Assembly (NCBI RefSeq): GCF_014946725.1
Contig: NZ_JACFXY010000003.1
Span: forward strand, 62,001 to 126,000
Reading direction: 5' to 3'
Source: Mixta mediterraneensis
GTDB lineage: Bacteria; Pseudomonadota; Gammaproteobacteria; Enterobacterales; Enterobacteriaceae
Length of the DNA: 64,000 nucleotides
Shown: piece after piece, positions 25,945 to 35,187 of the stretch
How the letters are laid out: the number at the start of each line of letters is the position of its first letter
Numbering within the stretch: the first letter of the stretch is position 1
Program-made: the position numbers and the translations under genes
Notes under the pieces: generated by a model
The model's database searches: none
What the model saw: only the letters and a program-made list of their open reading frames with translations
What the model was told of the DNA's origin: nothing

Positions 25945-27587
25945 TACCTGTCCTCTGTTTCATCGAAATAATCATCGCGGCTTCGTTCCTGACATAGCCG
26001 CTTATCTGCAGGCGTGATAACAACCTCTTTCTGTGATTTGTGCTGTTCCAGCATGCGCTGAACCTGCCTGTTAGAAGGCGTAATGGCATAAACCGCATTG
26101 TTACCGTAATTTCCATGAGTAATCACCACCCGGGCAGAGTGATCGGCGTTGCTGTTCTTTATATTAAATCGCCATAAAATCTCGGTGCTCTGGTGTTTAT
26201 TCGCCGACGACTGCACGGCAGTTGACCTGATTTGAAGGTAAGCGTCTCTGATTGCTTTAACCGTTTCTGATGGCTTTTGCATTTCAGAAAGGGTTTCTTC
26301 CGCTGAATCGGTACTGTGCCATTCCGGAGCGGCAGGGCGCATAGCGTGATAAACCGCTTTCTCTTCCTGCTTTTCCTTTGCCTTGGTTCGCGTAGTTTCG
26401 TGCAGATCCGCTTCGACAACTCTCTTTTTATCGGACATATCGGCGTAATTACCGGTACCAGCAGGAGTTAAGGTCTGTTTCCCGATGCCCGCTGGATGTC
26501 CTTCTCCCGGCGTTGCTTCGCGGGAAATAACTGCCGAAGTGCGCGCGGTTTCGTACAGGGCCGTTTCGGCTGACTTCTTTTTACCGGAAATATCAGCGTA
26601 ATTACCGTTACCAGCAGGAATTAAAGTCTGTTTCCCGACGCTCGCTGGATGTCCTTCTCCCGGCGTTGCTTCGCGGGAAATAGCTGCCGAGGTGCGCGCG
26701 GTTTCGTACAGGGCCGTTTCGGCTGACTTCTTTTTACCGGAAATATCAGCGTAATTACCGGTACCAGCAGGAGTTAAAGTCTGTTTCCCGATGTCCGCTG
26801 GATGTCCTTCTCCCGGCGTTGCTTCGCGGGAAATAGCTGCCGAGGTGCGCGCGGTTTCGTACAGGGCCGTTTCGGCTGACTTCTTTTTACCGGAAATATC
26901 AGCGTAATTACCGGTACCAGCAGGAGTTAAAGTCTGTTTCCCGATGTCCGCTGGATGTCCTTCTCCCGGCGTTGCTTCGCGGGAAATAACTGCTGAGGGG
27001 CGCGCGGTTTCGTACAGGGCCGTTTCGGCTGACTTCTTTTTACCGGAAATATCAGCGTAATTACCGGTACCAGCAGGAGTTAAAGTCTGTTTCCCGCAGC
27101 TCATCGGATGCCCTTCTCCTACTTTTATTTCGCGGGAAACTGTGCTTTTGCCGACACCAGATAGTGATATTCTGTCGATATTTTCTCGGGATCCCGCTGG
27201 TGCCAGGCGCTGCCCGGTTACTGCGCTTTTGGCTATTGCGTCTTTGGCCATTTGCCGCTGCTGAGAAGGCAAACTCTGGGCCTGCCGATGGGATGCCGCT
27301 ATATTTTTTTCGCTACCAGACGCTGGAGTCGCTAAGCAGTTGTTTTTGGGCTGCTCACTGCAGGCTGTATTTATGCGTCCAGAATGTAATGTTAGCTGGA
27401 GCTGCGGAGCATCCTGCGACGATAATAAGTGGGGTAAAATCGCGATATCAGTGCGGTTCCACTTTTCGTGTTGCTCTTTTTCTGCCAGCTTCATTCGCTG
27501 ATCAAGCGATAATTTTTCATTCCCGGTATTATCATTAACGTTTAAGGCTGGGCTTTTGAACGCTGCGAGAATAATTCCACTTTGCAT
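25944..27587 (-). CDS. sctP: T3SS needle-length regulator SctP (SpaN/InvJ), with tandem repeats
   Basis: A 547-residue hydrophilic protein in the sctO-sctQ interval, the place of invJ/spaN. Salmonella InvJ is about 336 residues, so this one is long. The excess comes from a five-fold repeat of 51 residues (about residues 145-395), with core 'EGHPADIGKQTLTPAGTGNY' and 'GKKKSAETALYETAR'. The C-terminal part ('LQIRSTAVQSSANKHQ...ILWRFNIKNSNADHSARVVITHG') looks like the switch domain. SctP proteins are secreted and set needle length. The start at 27587 overlaps sctO by 46 bases. Confidence 0.85.
   Translation of the reverse strand: MQSGIILAAFKSPALNVNDNTGNEKLSLDQRMKLAEKEQHEKWNRTDIAILPHLLSSQDAPQLQLTLHSGRINTACSEQPKNNCLATPASGSEKNIAASHRQAQSLPSQQRQMAKDAIAKSAVTGQRLAPAGSRENIDRISLSGVGKSTVSREIKVGEGHPMSCGKQTLTPAGTGNYADISGKKKSAETALYETARPSAVISREATPGEGHPADIGKQTLTPAGTGNYADISGKKKSAETALYETARTSAAISREATPGEGHPADIGKQTLTPAGTGNYADISGKKKSAETALYETARTSAAISREATPGEGHPASVGKQTLIPAGNGNYADISGKKKSAETALYETARTSAVISREATPGEGHPAGIGKQTLTPAGTGNYADMSDKKRVVEADLHETTRTKAKEKQEEKAVYHAMRPAAPEWHSTDSAEETLSEMQKPSETVKAIRDAYLQIRSTAVQSSANKHQSTEILWRFNIKNSNADHSARVVITHGNYGNNAVYAITPSNRQVQRMLEQHKSQKEVVITPADKRLCQERSRDDYFDETEDR
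26410..27150. repeat. 153-bp tandem repeat array inside sctP
   Basis: Five copies at an exact 153-bp spacing (marker 'ggatgyccttctcc' at 26494, 26647, 26800, 26953 and 27106). The three middle copies are nearly identical, and the outer two are more diverged. The period is a multiple of three, so copy-number changes keep the frame. Confidence 0.95.
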
Positions 27588-28045
27588 ATTATGTTCTCAT
27601 TAGCTTGCTGTTCTTCCCGGTTGATATTCTTACTCTTCCGGATTTTCCTCACACGCTTATTCAGCAGTGCCCATTTTTCTTTTTTCTTCGCATAACTGAT
27701 TTTCTGATAATTAAGTTGTTGCCTCTGGTCTTCAACAGACTTTATCGCTTCAGTTAACTCCTCAAGTATCAATTCGATACGGTTATAGCGCGCCATTAAT
27801 AAAGACTCTTTTCTTTTCATCACGAAAATAGCTTCTCGCGATAAGGACTGACCGGCTACCTTTTGCCATTGACTGGATATTGACAGGGACAAAGTGGATT
27901 GCCGCTCTTTATATTCAGCGATCTCACTTTTCAGCTGATTTATTTTTTGGTCACAGGCATTTTTCTTTAACTGCACCTGGTCATGGTAAAGATGATATAA
28001 ATTATGAATTTTATTGTATGGCACGGAGCATATCCTTTGTTTCAT
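27542..28045 (-). CDS. sctO: T3SS stalk protein SctO (SpaM/InvI)
   Basis: A 167-residue, highly charged protein that is almost wholly alpha-helical, with a coiled coil over about residues 20-120, as expected for the stalk linking the ATPase SctN to the export gate SctV. Identification rests on this structure and on its place directly after sctN. The first 35 bases overlap sctN and the last 46 overlap sctP. Confidence 0.85.
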   Translation of the reverse strand: MKQRICSVPYNKIHNLYHLYHDQVQLKKNACDQKINQLKSEIAEYKERQSTLSLSISSQWQKVAGQSLSREAIFVMKRKESLLMARYNRIELILEELTEAIKSVEDQRQQLNYQKISYAKKKEKWALLNKRVRKIRKSKNINREEQQANENIICKVELFSQRSKAQP

Positions 28046-29321
28046 GCAAAGATGAACCGTACTGTTCTGACTGGCGTAAAAAAGCCATTATCTTCTCTTT
28101 TTTACCAATCACTACATCAGTAGCAGCGTTTTCTCCAGCCTGATACTCACCCAGTTCAATCATGAGCTGTAGTTCTTCCAGACGAGCCAATGCCTCCCTG
28201 ACACTGGCTGCCGCCCGCAGCGTTTCGCTATCTGCCACCGCTGTTGCCAGACGACTGACGCTTCGCAACACATCAATCGCCGGATAATGCCCCTTGTCAG
28301 CCAGCTTTCGTGAAAGGCAGATATGTCCATCGATAATCGAGCGTATTTCATCGCCAATTGGATCAACATCATCTTCCTCTTCCAGCAGTACGGTATAAAA
28401 CGCCGTAATGCAGCCGTGTTGGGTATTTCCGCTTCTTTCAAGAATGCGCGGTAGATCATCGAATACCGACGCGGGGAAGCCTCTTCTGGCCGGAACTTCC
28501 CCGGCAGAAAGTGCCACATCACGCAACGCGCGGGCATAACGTGTCATTGAATCGATCATTAACACTACATGGTGACCAGCATCACGAAAGTATTCCGCAA
28601 TGGTCGTCGCCAGCAACGCAGCATTGCGTCGTTCAACAGCCGGACTGTCTGAAGTGGAATACACCACAATCGTTTTGTCACGTTTCTCCTGCGGAATACC
28701 GGTTAGCAAAAATTCCGTGACTTCCCGGCCCCTTTCGCCGACCAGGCCGATGACATACACATCGGCCTGAGAATACTTCAGTATCATACTCATCAGCGTT
28801 GTTTTACCTGCGCCAGCCGCTGCGAATATTCCTGTGCGTTGCCCTATCCCACAACTCAGCAGTCCATCAATAGCCCGGATACCGGTGACAAAGATGTCTC
28901 GCACCGGTGCCCGCTGATCAATATCCGGGGGCGTTCGATTGATAGACCATGACTGCGAGCCAGTCATCTTCTCCACCGGTCTGTCTTTACTAATATATTG
29001 CCGCACCTCTCCCTGTGCGTTTATGACCGTACCCAGTAACGCCGGTGATAAAGCCACAGAGAAGGTGCTCCCTTGTGGGACAACAATGTCAGAAGTTGAA
29101 ATGCCACTCGTTTCGCCGAGCAGACAAAGCACTGCACCGCGATGATCAAAGGCGATGGTTTCTGCGCTGGCAATCACCTCACCTCCCTGTAAACAGGGGT
29201 AAAGATGGCACTGCTCGCCAATAAAAGAGTGTCTGAGCGGTGCTGTAATAATCGATCCTTTCACGCCAGTAATTTTGGCACTGTTTCGGAAAAAGTCCGT
29301 TAAACTGAGTACATTCATCAT
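28011..29321 (-). CDS. sctN: T3SS ATPase SctN (InvC/SpaL)
   Basis: A 436-residue F1-type ATPase. The Walker A motif 'AAGAGKTTLM' is at about residues 168-177, and the Walker B region is 'HHVVLMIDSMTRYARALRDVALSAGEVPARRGFPASVFDDLPRILER', the signature of SctN/FliI. It strips chaperones from substrates and powers export at the base of the apparatus. The ATG overlaps the stop of the chaperone gene upstream. Confidence 0.97.
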   Translation of the reverse strand: MMNVLSLTDFFRNSAKITGVKGSIITAPLRHSFIGEQCHLYPCLQGGEVIASAETIAFDHRGAVLCLLGETSGISTSDIVVPQGSTFSVALSPALLGTVINAQGEVRQYISKDRPVEKMTGSQSWSINRTPPDIDQRAPVRDIFVTGIRAIDGLLSCGIGQRTGIFAAAGAGKTTLMSMILKYSQADVYVIGLVGERGREVTEFLLTGIPQEKRDKTIVVYSTSDSPAVERRNAALLATTIAEYFRDAGHHVVLMIDSMTRYARALRDVALSAGEVPARRGFPASVFDDLPRILERSGNTQHGCITAFYTVLLEEEDDVDPIGDEIRSIIDGHICLSRKLADKGHYPAIDVLRSVSRLATAVADSETLRAAASVREALARLEELQLMIELGEYQAGENAATDVVIGKKEKIMAFLRQSEQYGSSLHETKDMLRAIQ

Positions 29322-29719
29322 TGTAAAGTCTGATAAAAAAGCTGCAGCAAGCGGAAAAAATCGACCAGCGCAACGGCGAATTCCTGGCTATCCTGTAGCA
29401 CCCGCTCATGTAACGGTGCCCTGAGTTCAAAGAGATGGTCATTCTCTATTAGCTGGATCTGACCATATTTAGTCCATTCATAAATTCTGGTTAATGGCTC
29501 AATAAGCTGCTCTGCACCAGCCAGTAACTTTTGTTGATGATAATCGACTAATTTGCTCCATAGTACGACGTCGTCATCAAGCTGCGTTATGAGCAGATTA
29601 GGAAAGCCTTCTAACCCCAACTCGATGGTTGAGTGGTGATCTATATTTCCAATGATAGAGGAATCACAGGCAAGAATGTCTAAAGCTTCTTTTAAAAGTG
29701 GCACCAGCTCAATGTTCAT
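29318..29719 (-). CDS. invB: T3SS class IB chaperone (InvB/SpaK)
   Basis: A 133-residue protein of the InvB/SpaK type: 'DSSIIGNIDHHSTIELGLEGFPNLLITQLDDDVVLWSKL' followed by an acidic and hydrophobic alpha/beta pattern. It lies between sctV and sctN as in Salmonella. InvB escorts several effectors including SipA, so the large effector at 42821 is a candidate partner here. Confidence 0.85.
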   Translation of the reverse strand: MNIELVPLLKEALDILACDSSIIGNIDHHSTIELGLEGFPNLLITQLDDDVVLWSKLVDYHQQKLLAGAEQLIEPLTRIYEWTKYGQIQLIENDHLFELRAPLHERVLQDSQEFAVALVDFFRLLQLFYQTLQ

Positions 29720-29737
29720 TGATTTTCACCATCTTGT

Positions 29738-31774
29738 TTATACGGTATGTATAACGTTAACTTTTACAGTATTAGAAATTTCTCCGAAGGAAAGCACTTC
29801 AAGTTCTGTAAAGTCATTTTCGATAAGTCGTTTGGTATAACGCCGAATATCTACGGCTGTCAGCAAGACAATATCTTTCAGTGACCACAAACTCGAAGCC
29901 AGATTTTCCTGGAATGCCTGATGGATAAATTCACTGTCTTCCGGTTCAAGGTTGATGAAGCTACCGGTTGAGGTGTTACGGATTCCTCTACGAATACGCT
30001 TCTCAACTTCTGGTGACAAAACAAAGGCTGATATTTTATTATTCACCGCGAATTTATCAGAAATATAGCGCGCCATAGCAGCACGAACATGTTCAACCAG
30101 CATAATGGTATCGCGCTCTTTACCGCCCCAAAAAGCAAGGGCCTCCATAACCACCTTCATATTGCGCACGGAAATTTTTTCTTTAATCAGCCTGTGCAAT
30201 ACTTCCGTGATTCTTTGAACCGTCATATGACGGTAAACTTCTTTTAATAATTCAGGGTAATTAGCTTCCATTTTATCCAGGATATGCTTCATTTCCTGGA
30301 TACCAAAAAACTCAGCGATATTAAAGGCAACTGCTGACTGGAATGACAGACTGAGTTCGTGCTCCCAGTCACGCAAGATGACATTTGGCAGGTTTACTTG
30401 CTGACTGTCCCGTTTAGAAATCCATTGAAAAGATTTATTCCCTTCATTAAGCACTTTAATATTAATATCACAGAGGGACAATGCTTCATTCCAGTACAAG
30501 ACTTTACAGTGATCAAATACAACAGGAAGCTCGCCAGCAGCGACTTCGTTAATCAGAAGCAACGCGGTATCCGGAGACATATTTGGTTTGGTCAGAATAC
30601 GAATTTCAGGAAGATGAATACCAAAATTAATGAAGAAATCTTTTTTTAGTCGTAAAGATAAATTTTTCAGCGCTGGCCCGGCTTCGCTCTGTTGTGGAAC
30701 CAGCAGCATTAATGGAATGGTTTCAGGAATGACATCATGCAGGCTGGCTTCATCAGTTTCACTTTGCTGATAAAAACCACCATATTCCTTACTGTCTTCA
30801 TCCCCAGTCGCCTTTTCTGCTTTGTCTGCTTTCAGTCTGCGCGAAAAACATAGCGCAAAAATCAGCAGTGAGATCCCGGCAAAAACAACGGTAGGGAAAC
30901 CCGGTAATAGTCCAATAAGCAAAGAGATCAGTGCCGTTACCAGCAAAACAAAATCACGACGAAAAATTTGTTCAATAATATTTTCACCCAAATTTTTTCC
31001 GTCTTCACTTACTCGGGTAACAACAAAACCTGTACCAATAGAGATCAACAAGGCTGGTATCTGCGCCACCAGAGCATCGCCGATAGTAAGGATGGTATAA
31101 ACTTCGGTGGCATGGGAAAAGTCCATATTATGACGGCCCATGCCGATTGATATTCCTCCAATAAAGTTAACAAAGATAATGACAATACTGGCAATTGCAT
31201 CTCCTTTAATAAACTTCATTGTCCCATCAAGCGCACCGTATAGCTGACTCTCTTTTTCAAGTGATAAGCGATTTTTTTTCGCTGTCTCAGCATCAAGCGA
31301 GCCCGCTTTCAGGTCGGCATCAATACTCATCTGTTTGCCCGGCATAGCATCCAGTGAGAATCGTGCGCAAACTTCCGCTACCCGCTCAGAACCTTTAGTG
31401 ATAACAATGAACTGAAAAAGCGTAATGATTGCAAAAATAATCAAGCCGATAATAATGTCGCCAGAAATAACAAAATTACCAAAGGTGGTGATAATATGTC
31501 CCGCATCCGCTTGTATCAGAATCATTCTGCTGGTGCTGATTGATAAAGCCAGTCGGAAAAGCGTAGTGATCAATAATAAGGATGGGAGCGATGAAAAATC
31601 AAGAATCTTCTGGATATAAAAGGTTCCGATAAATATAAGCACTGAAAAAATAATATTGACTGCCAGAAGAAAATCAATCAGCCATGTTGGTAAAGGAATA
31701 ATCAACATAGCAAGAATTGTTACCATCAGTACGACGATAAAAAGTTCAGGGCGCTGAGAGATGCGCTGTAGCAT
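29738..31774 (-). CDS. sctV: T3SS major export gate protein SctV (InvA)
   Basis: A 678-residue protein. The N-terminal half has about eight membrane helices and the FHIPEP-family block 'GSERVAEVCARFSLDAMPGKQMSIDADLKAGSLD'. The C-terminal half is the cytoplasmic domain that forms a nonameric ring. I chose the ATG at 31774 (MLQRISQRPE), where family homology begins; a GTG 10 codons upstream keeps the frame open. Confidence 0.97.
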   Translation of the reverse strand: MLQRISQRPELFIVVLMVTILAMLIIPLPTWLIDFLLAVNIIFSVLIFIGTFYIQKILDFSSLPSLLLITTLFRLALSISTSRMILIQADAGHIITTFGNFVISGDIIIGLIIFAIITLFQFIVITKGSERVAEVCARFSLDAMPGKQMSIDADLKAGSLDAETAKKNRLSLEKESQLYGALDGTMKFIKGDAIASIVIIFVNFIGGISIGMGRHNMDFSHATEVYTILTIGDALVAQIPALLISIGTGFVVTRVSEDGKNLGENIIEQIFRRDFVLLVTALISLLIGLLPGFPTVVFAGISLLIFALCFSRRLKADKAEKATGDEDSKEYGGFYQQSETDEASLHDVIPETIPLMLLVPQQSEAGPALKNLSLRLKKDFFINFGIHLPEIRILTKPNMSPDTALLLINEVAAGELPVVFDHCKVLYWNEALSLCDINIKVLNEGNKSFQWISKRDSQQVNLPNVILRDWEHELSLSFQSAVAFNIAEFFGIQEMKHILDKMEANYPELLKEVYRHMTVQRITEVLHRLIKEKISVRNMKVVMEALAFWGGKERDTIMLVEHVRAAMARYISDKFAVNNKISAFVLSPEVEKRIRRGIRNTSTGSFINLEPEDSEFIHQAFQENLASSLWSLKDIVLLTAVDIRRYTKRLIENDFTELEVLSFGEISNTVKVNVIHTV

Positions 31775-31790
31775 AATAGTTTTTCCTGAT

Positions 31791-32111
31791 TTAGTGTGCT
31801 GCACAATATTTGTATATACTTTTAATTCTGGTGGTTAGGTTATCCAGGCATACTTCTTCAAGATAAAGCACATACATAATTTCATTAGCGTTAAGAATGA
31901 AATGCTCATCATCCTGAATACTATCCTGCAAGGCGTACAAAAGGCTGGCCAGACGCGAGGGATAAATATTTAGCCTGGTCAGTGAGACGGTATAATCAGC
32001 CATCTTTACCACACGTGTACAAATTCCCTCCTGTTCAATAATAATTTCTCCGCCATCAGCGAGCGCTTCGAGCTGGTCAGAAAAATATTCTTTAATATTA
32101 TCCTTAATCAT
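31791..32111 (-). CDS. Unknown small protein between sctW and sctV
   Basis: A 106-residue soluble protein (MIKDNIKEYFSDQLEALADGG...). In Salmonella SPI-1 invE and invA are adjacent, so this is an extra gene. It has an alpha/beta pattern, with 'GEIIIEQEGICTRVV' followed by two helices, similar in size to small T3SS chaperones, but I cannot assign it. The start overlaps the sctW stop by 8 bases, so translation is probably coupled. It could be a partner of the gatekeeper SctW. Confidence 0.7.
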   Translation of the reverse strand: MIKDNIKEYFSDQLEALADGGEIIIEQEGICTRVVKMADYTVSLTRLNIYPSRLASLLYALQDSIQDDEHFILNANEIMYVLYLEEVCLDNLTTRIKSIYKYCAAH

Positions 32112-33231
32112 AATCTTTCCAGCCTTCACTAATACGAATCAATTGATCCAGCATGTCCAGCAAACACCGATCAAGGTCATTTTTTAATCTCTCACCTTCT
32201 GTTAATTCATCAGCAAACACCTGGGAAGGAAAGTGAGAAATAATTGACTTGAGGAGCTGAATAAAAGCCACCTTGTCAGCATTAATCTGAAACCTGAGAT
32301 ATTTTTTTATAAACTCCTGCGTATGTTGCGCAATCTTTTCTGGCTCATAAACCAGATTAATAAATAACTCACTCAGTATTTTCTTGTAGCCATTCCCCAA
32401 GTGGCTCAAAAATTCACAAGATCTCATCCGGTTAATGAATGTTTCACTGGATGATTTGAGAATACTTAATCGATAATTAGCTTCAAGCAGGCGTCCAAAC
32501 TCATCCTTCGAACAGGAAGGATCATGGCTGTTAATATCGGAATGTAATGCTAACGTAAAATACTCAAGTCCCAATTTAATTTTATCCGCACCAAAGGTGT
32601 TATACATTTCCTGATAAATAATAATCGGCGTCTGGTTCAGGGATATAAATTCATAATACATTTTACGCAGCTTTTTCTCGTCCTGTTGCAGCAACGAAGA
32701 ATATTGACGCGTTTGCACTTCCGTGTTGAGTCCTGCACGTAATCCTTTTTTTTCAGGCCCCTGCAGCAGAAGTTTGAGCGTATCTTCAAGCAATGATAGC
32801 GGTACATCAGGCATCTCATCTTCATCATGATTTTTCAGCCTCTTTTGCCGAATCATTGCCTGTAGCAGCAGAGCAATCTGCATCGCATCGGGAAACTGCT
32901 GCTTAAGGAATGCCAGGAAAGTTCTGCTATTCATTCCCGCTGAAAGAGCAAAAGCACGAATTTTACTTATCGCAGACTGTCGCTCAGGCGCCAGGATCGC
33001 TTCACAAGCTTTATTAACCGATGGAGGAAGCTCGGAATCTTTTTTCCCCGGAACACGATTTTGCAAAAAGGCGCTAAGCAGAGCCGCCATATCATCTGCC
33101 ATCGACATAGCAACGGACGAGGCGGTGGAATAAGTGATCTTCACCTCTGCCTTATCCTGCATGGCTTGCAGATTCTCAATAAGATCGTTATTAACCGGTA
33201 ACGATTGACGAATAGTAATGTCCGGTTTCAT
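32104..33231 (-). CDS. sctW: T3SS gatekeeper SctW (InvE/MxiC)
   Basis: A 375-residue, mainly helical protein, similar in length to Salmonella InvE (372). Its place between sctC and sctV is conserved. The block 'SALSKIRAFALSAGMNSRTFLAFLKQQFPDAMQIALLLQAMI'-type helices (about residues 90-140) fit the HrpJ domain, and the C-terminal part fits a TyeA-like domain. It controls the order of translocator and effector release. Confidence 0.85.
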   Translation of the reverse strand: MKPDITIRQSLPVNNDLIENLQAMQDKAEVKITYSTASSVAMSMADDMAALLSAFLQNRVPGKKDSELPPSVNKACEAILAPERQSAISKIRAFALSAGMNSRTFLAFLKQQFPDAMQIALLLQAMIRQKRLKNHDEDEMPDVPLSLLEDTLKLLLQGPEKKGLRAGLNTEVQTRQYSSLLQQDEKKLRKMYYEFISLNQTPIIIYQEMYNTFGADKIKLGLEYFTLALHSDINSHDPSCSKDEFGRLLEANYRLSILKSSSETFINRMRSCEFLSHLGNGYKKILSELFINLVYEPEKIAQHTQEFIKKYLRFQINADKVAFIQLLKSIISHFPSQVFADELTEGERLKNDLDRCLLDMLDQLIRISEGWKDYD

Positions 33232-33241
33232 ATCGTCCCCA

Positions 33242-34960
33242 TTAGCGGTTAATTAACGCATCACGATTAATGCGGCTATTTGTTTCAGCGTAATGCTTTA
33301 CCGCATCCCACCCTTCATTGATATAACCATCTGTAGACGTATCTGACTGATTATTATCAGATAATACGCGAGGCTGAATCAAAAAAAGTCGCACTGACTT
33401 ATGAACGCCGCTGCTTTTTCCTTTAAACAGGTAGCCAAGCACAGGTATATCTCCCAGGAAAGGTATTTTGCTATTACCGACCTGAAGCTGATCACGGGTA
33501 TAACCCCCAATCAGCAAACTCTGCCCTTCATTAACACGCGCAACAGTACTTATGGTGGTATTGCCGACTACGGGTAAATTATCAACCTGTTCGACATTAC
33601 CTTTGCCATCATTTAATGTGCTGCCATCCATAATATTCAGACTCATTTCGACAATTCGATTGTCATCTGAAATCATCGGAGTGACATTAATAGTTGTACC
33701 GTAACTTACGGTCTGTAACGCGACTTCACGCTCCCCGGTCAGCTTGACATAAAAACTTCGGGCGTTATCAAACAGCGCAGGCATATTTTCTTGCACCAAC
33801 AGGACCGGACGCGAGACAACGTTTGCTTTTTGCTGCTTACTCAGCGCCATAATGGTGGCCAGAAACCAGGTTTGCTGTGGTCCGCTAAGAATACTGCCGG
33901 TATTCAGCAAGCCCAGCGCATTGCTGCCAAGTTCTATCTGCCCTTTCCAGTCAACGCCCAGTTCGTCGATATCAGATTTATTGATGTCAATAATCCACAA
34001 CGACAGTTCGATTTGCTTACGTGGTATATCAAGGCTGGCAATCAGATCTTTTATCATATTGACCTGAGCACGCGTGCCTTTAATCACCAGACTGTTGCGC
34101 GTGGTAAAAGGTAAAATTTTGATACTCTCTTTATCAGCGCTGCCAGTACTTACCAATGCTGAGTGGCTTACGCTACCCGTTTCAGTAATATTTTTTTTAC
34201 TGTCTTCCGTATCACCTTTGATAACTGAAACCGACTGTGAGCGACTGGCAAGGGTGCTGTCATTTAGCAGTTCGCTAATGGTTGAGGCAATGCCTTTAAC
34301 GGTTATCTGACGGTCGCGGTAGTCGTAAAAGCGATCATCAACAAACGCATGACGTAATTTAATCGTTTCAATGACCTGTTTACTCAGCTCATCATGTGGC
34401 GTTTCACCCATGAAATTGGCAATAGCACTGATAATATCAACATATTTAGGCGGTCCAGACACGTACAGAGTACTGGCTGGATAATTCATTTTGACCGGAT
34501 AACGGCTATCGTAAAGATGATTTTCTTTCAGAAAAAGCATCAAATCATTGTAGCTATAGCGAGGAAAGTGAACGATCGCTGTTTTTACTTCAGCTGCTTC
34601 ATAAACATAATAAATCGATCCATCGTAATACCATATTAAACCGAGGTCATTAGCTATTCTGCTAAGAATTTCAGCAGGGTGATTCAGATTAAAATTGCCT
34701 GTTACGCTGTATTTTTTCGCTTTTGTGCTGACAACAACAGGTTTTTTCATCTCAGCAGACAGCGCTTTAAATACATATTCAACACTTTTATTCCTGGCGA
34801 TAAACCCATTGGTGACAGGTTCTACTGCTGACGAGGGACGGTCAACAGGTAAACTCGTTTGTCCTGATGTGGTGATGGTTGCCTCTGCCTGCAACTTACC
34901 AGAAGACAACAACATAATAATCAGCAAAAGAACTGATTTATTTTTCAAATGTAAAAACAT
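33242..34960 (-). CDS. sctC: T3SS outer-membrane secretin SctC (InvG)
   Basis: A 572-residue protein with a signal peptide ('KNKSVLLLIIMLLSSGKLQAEA'), N0/N1/N3 periplasmic domains ('VEYVFKALSAEMKKPVVVSTKAKKYSVTG', 'LVIKGTRAQVNMIKDLIASLDIPRKQIELSLWIIDI') and the secretin domain ending in 'RVNEGQSLLIGGYTRDQLQVGNSKIPFLGDIPVLGYLFK'. It forms the outer-membrane ring. The ATG at 34960 (MFLHLK) starts just before the signal peptide. The open frame continues upstream without homology. Confidence 0.96.
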   Translation of the reverse strand: MFLHLKNKSVLLLIIMLLSSGKLQAEATITTSGQTSLPVDRPSSAVEPVTNGFIARNKSVEYVFKALSAEMKKPVVVSTKAKKYSVTGNFNLNHPAEILSRIANDLGLIWYYDGSIYYVYEAAEVKTAIVHFPRYSYNDLMLFLKENHLYDSRYPVKMNYPASTLYVSGPPKYVDIISAIANFMGETPHDELSKQVIETIKLRHAFVDDRFYDYRDRQITVKGIASTISELLNDSTLASRSQSVSVIKGDTEDSKKNITETGSVSHSALVSTGSADKESIKILPFTTRNSLVIKGTRAQVNMIKDLIASLDIPRKQIELSLWIIDINKSDIDELGVDWKGQIELGSNALGLLNTGSILSGPQQTWFLATIMALSKQQKANVVSRPVLLVQENMPALFDNARSFYVKLTGEREVALQTVSYGTTINVTPMISDDNRIVEMSLNIMDGSTLNDGKGNVEQVDNLPVVGNTTISTVARVNEGQSLLIGGYTRDQLQVGNSKIPFLGDIPVLGYLFKGKSSGVHKSVRLFLIQPRVLSDNNQSDTSTDGYINEGWDAVKHYAETNSRINRDALINR

Positions 34961-35183
34961 GTAGGTTTGATTCCATATATGAGCGGATCGCATGGCAACG
35001 CCCTTTTTCATCACTAAATACTCTAAAAAAAACTTCACCTTGTGAAATATGGATTTTACATTGCCCTATATGCGCTAATTTTGTCCACATAGCTGAGAGC
35101 AACGCATATTTCTCAATAAAAACATCATCGTAAAAACTGAAAACGTTATAATCAAAAAAATCATCAGCATTATCTAATCTCAT
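34938..35183 (-). CDS. Possible small protein between invF and sctC
   Basis: An 81-residue frame that fills the 230-base interval between invF and sctC and overlaps the sctC start by 23 bases. The spacing from the invF stop (4 bases) suggests it belongs to the operon. The sequence is rich in Asp, Phe and Tyr and I do not recognise it. It may instead be a 5' region of sctC. Confidence 0.45.
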   Translation of the reverse strand: MRLDNADDFFDYNVFSFYDDVFIEKYALLSAMWTKLAHIGQCKIHISQGEVFFRVFSDEKGRCHAIRSYMESNLHVFTFEK

Positions 35184-35187
35184 GTTA

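Noticed and set aside
26410..27150. Regular repeats that might suggest a CRISPR array
   Set aside because: The period is 153 bp with no unique spacers, and the repeats form one open reading frame in sctP.
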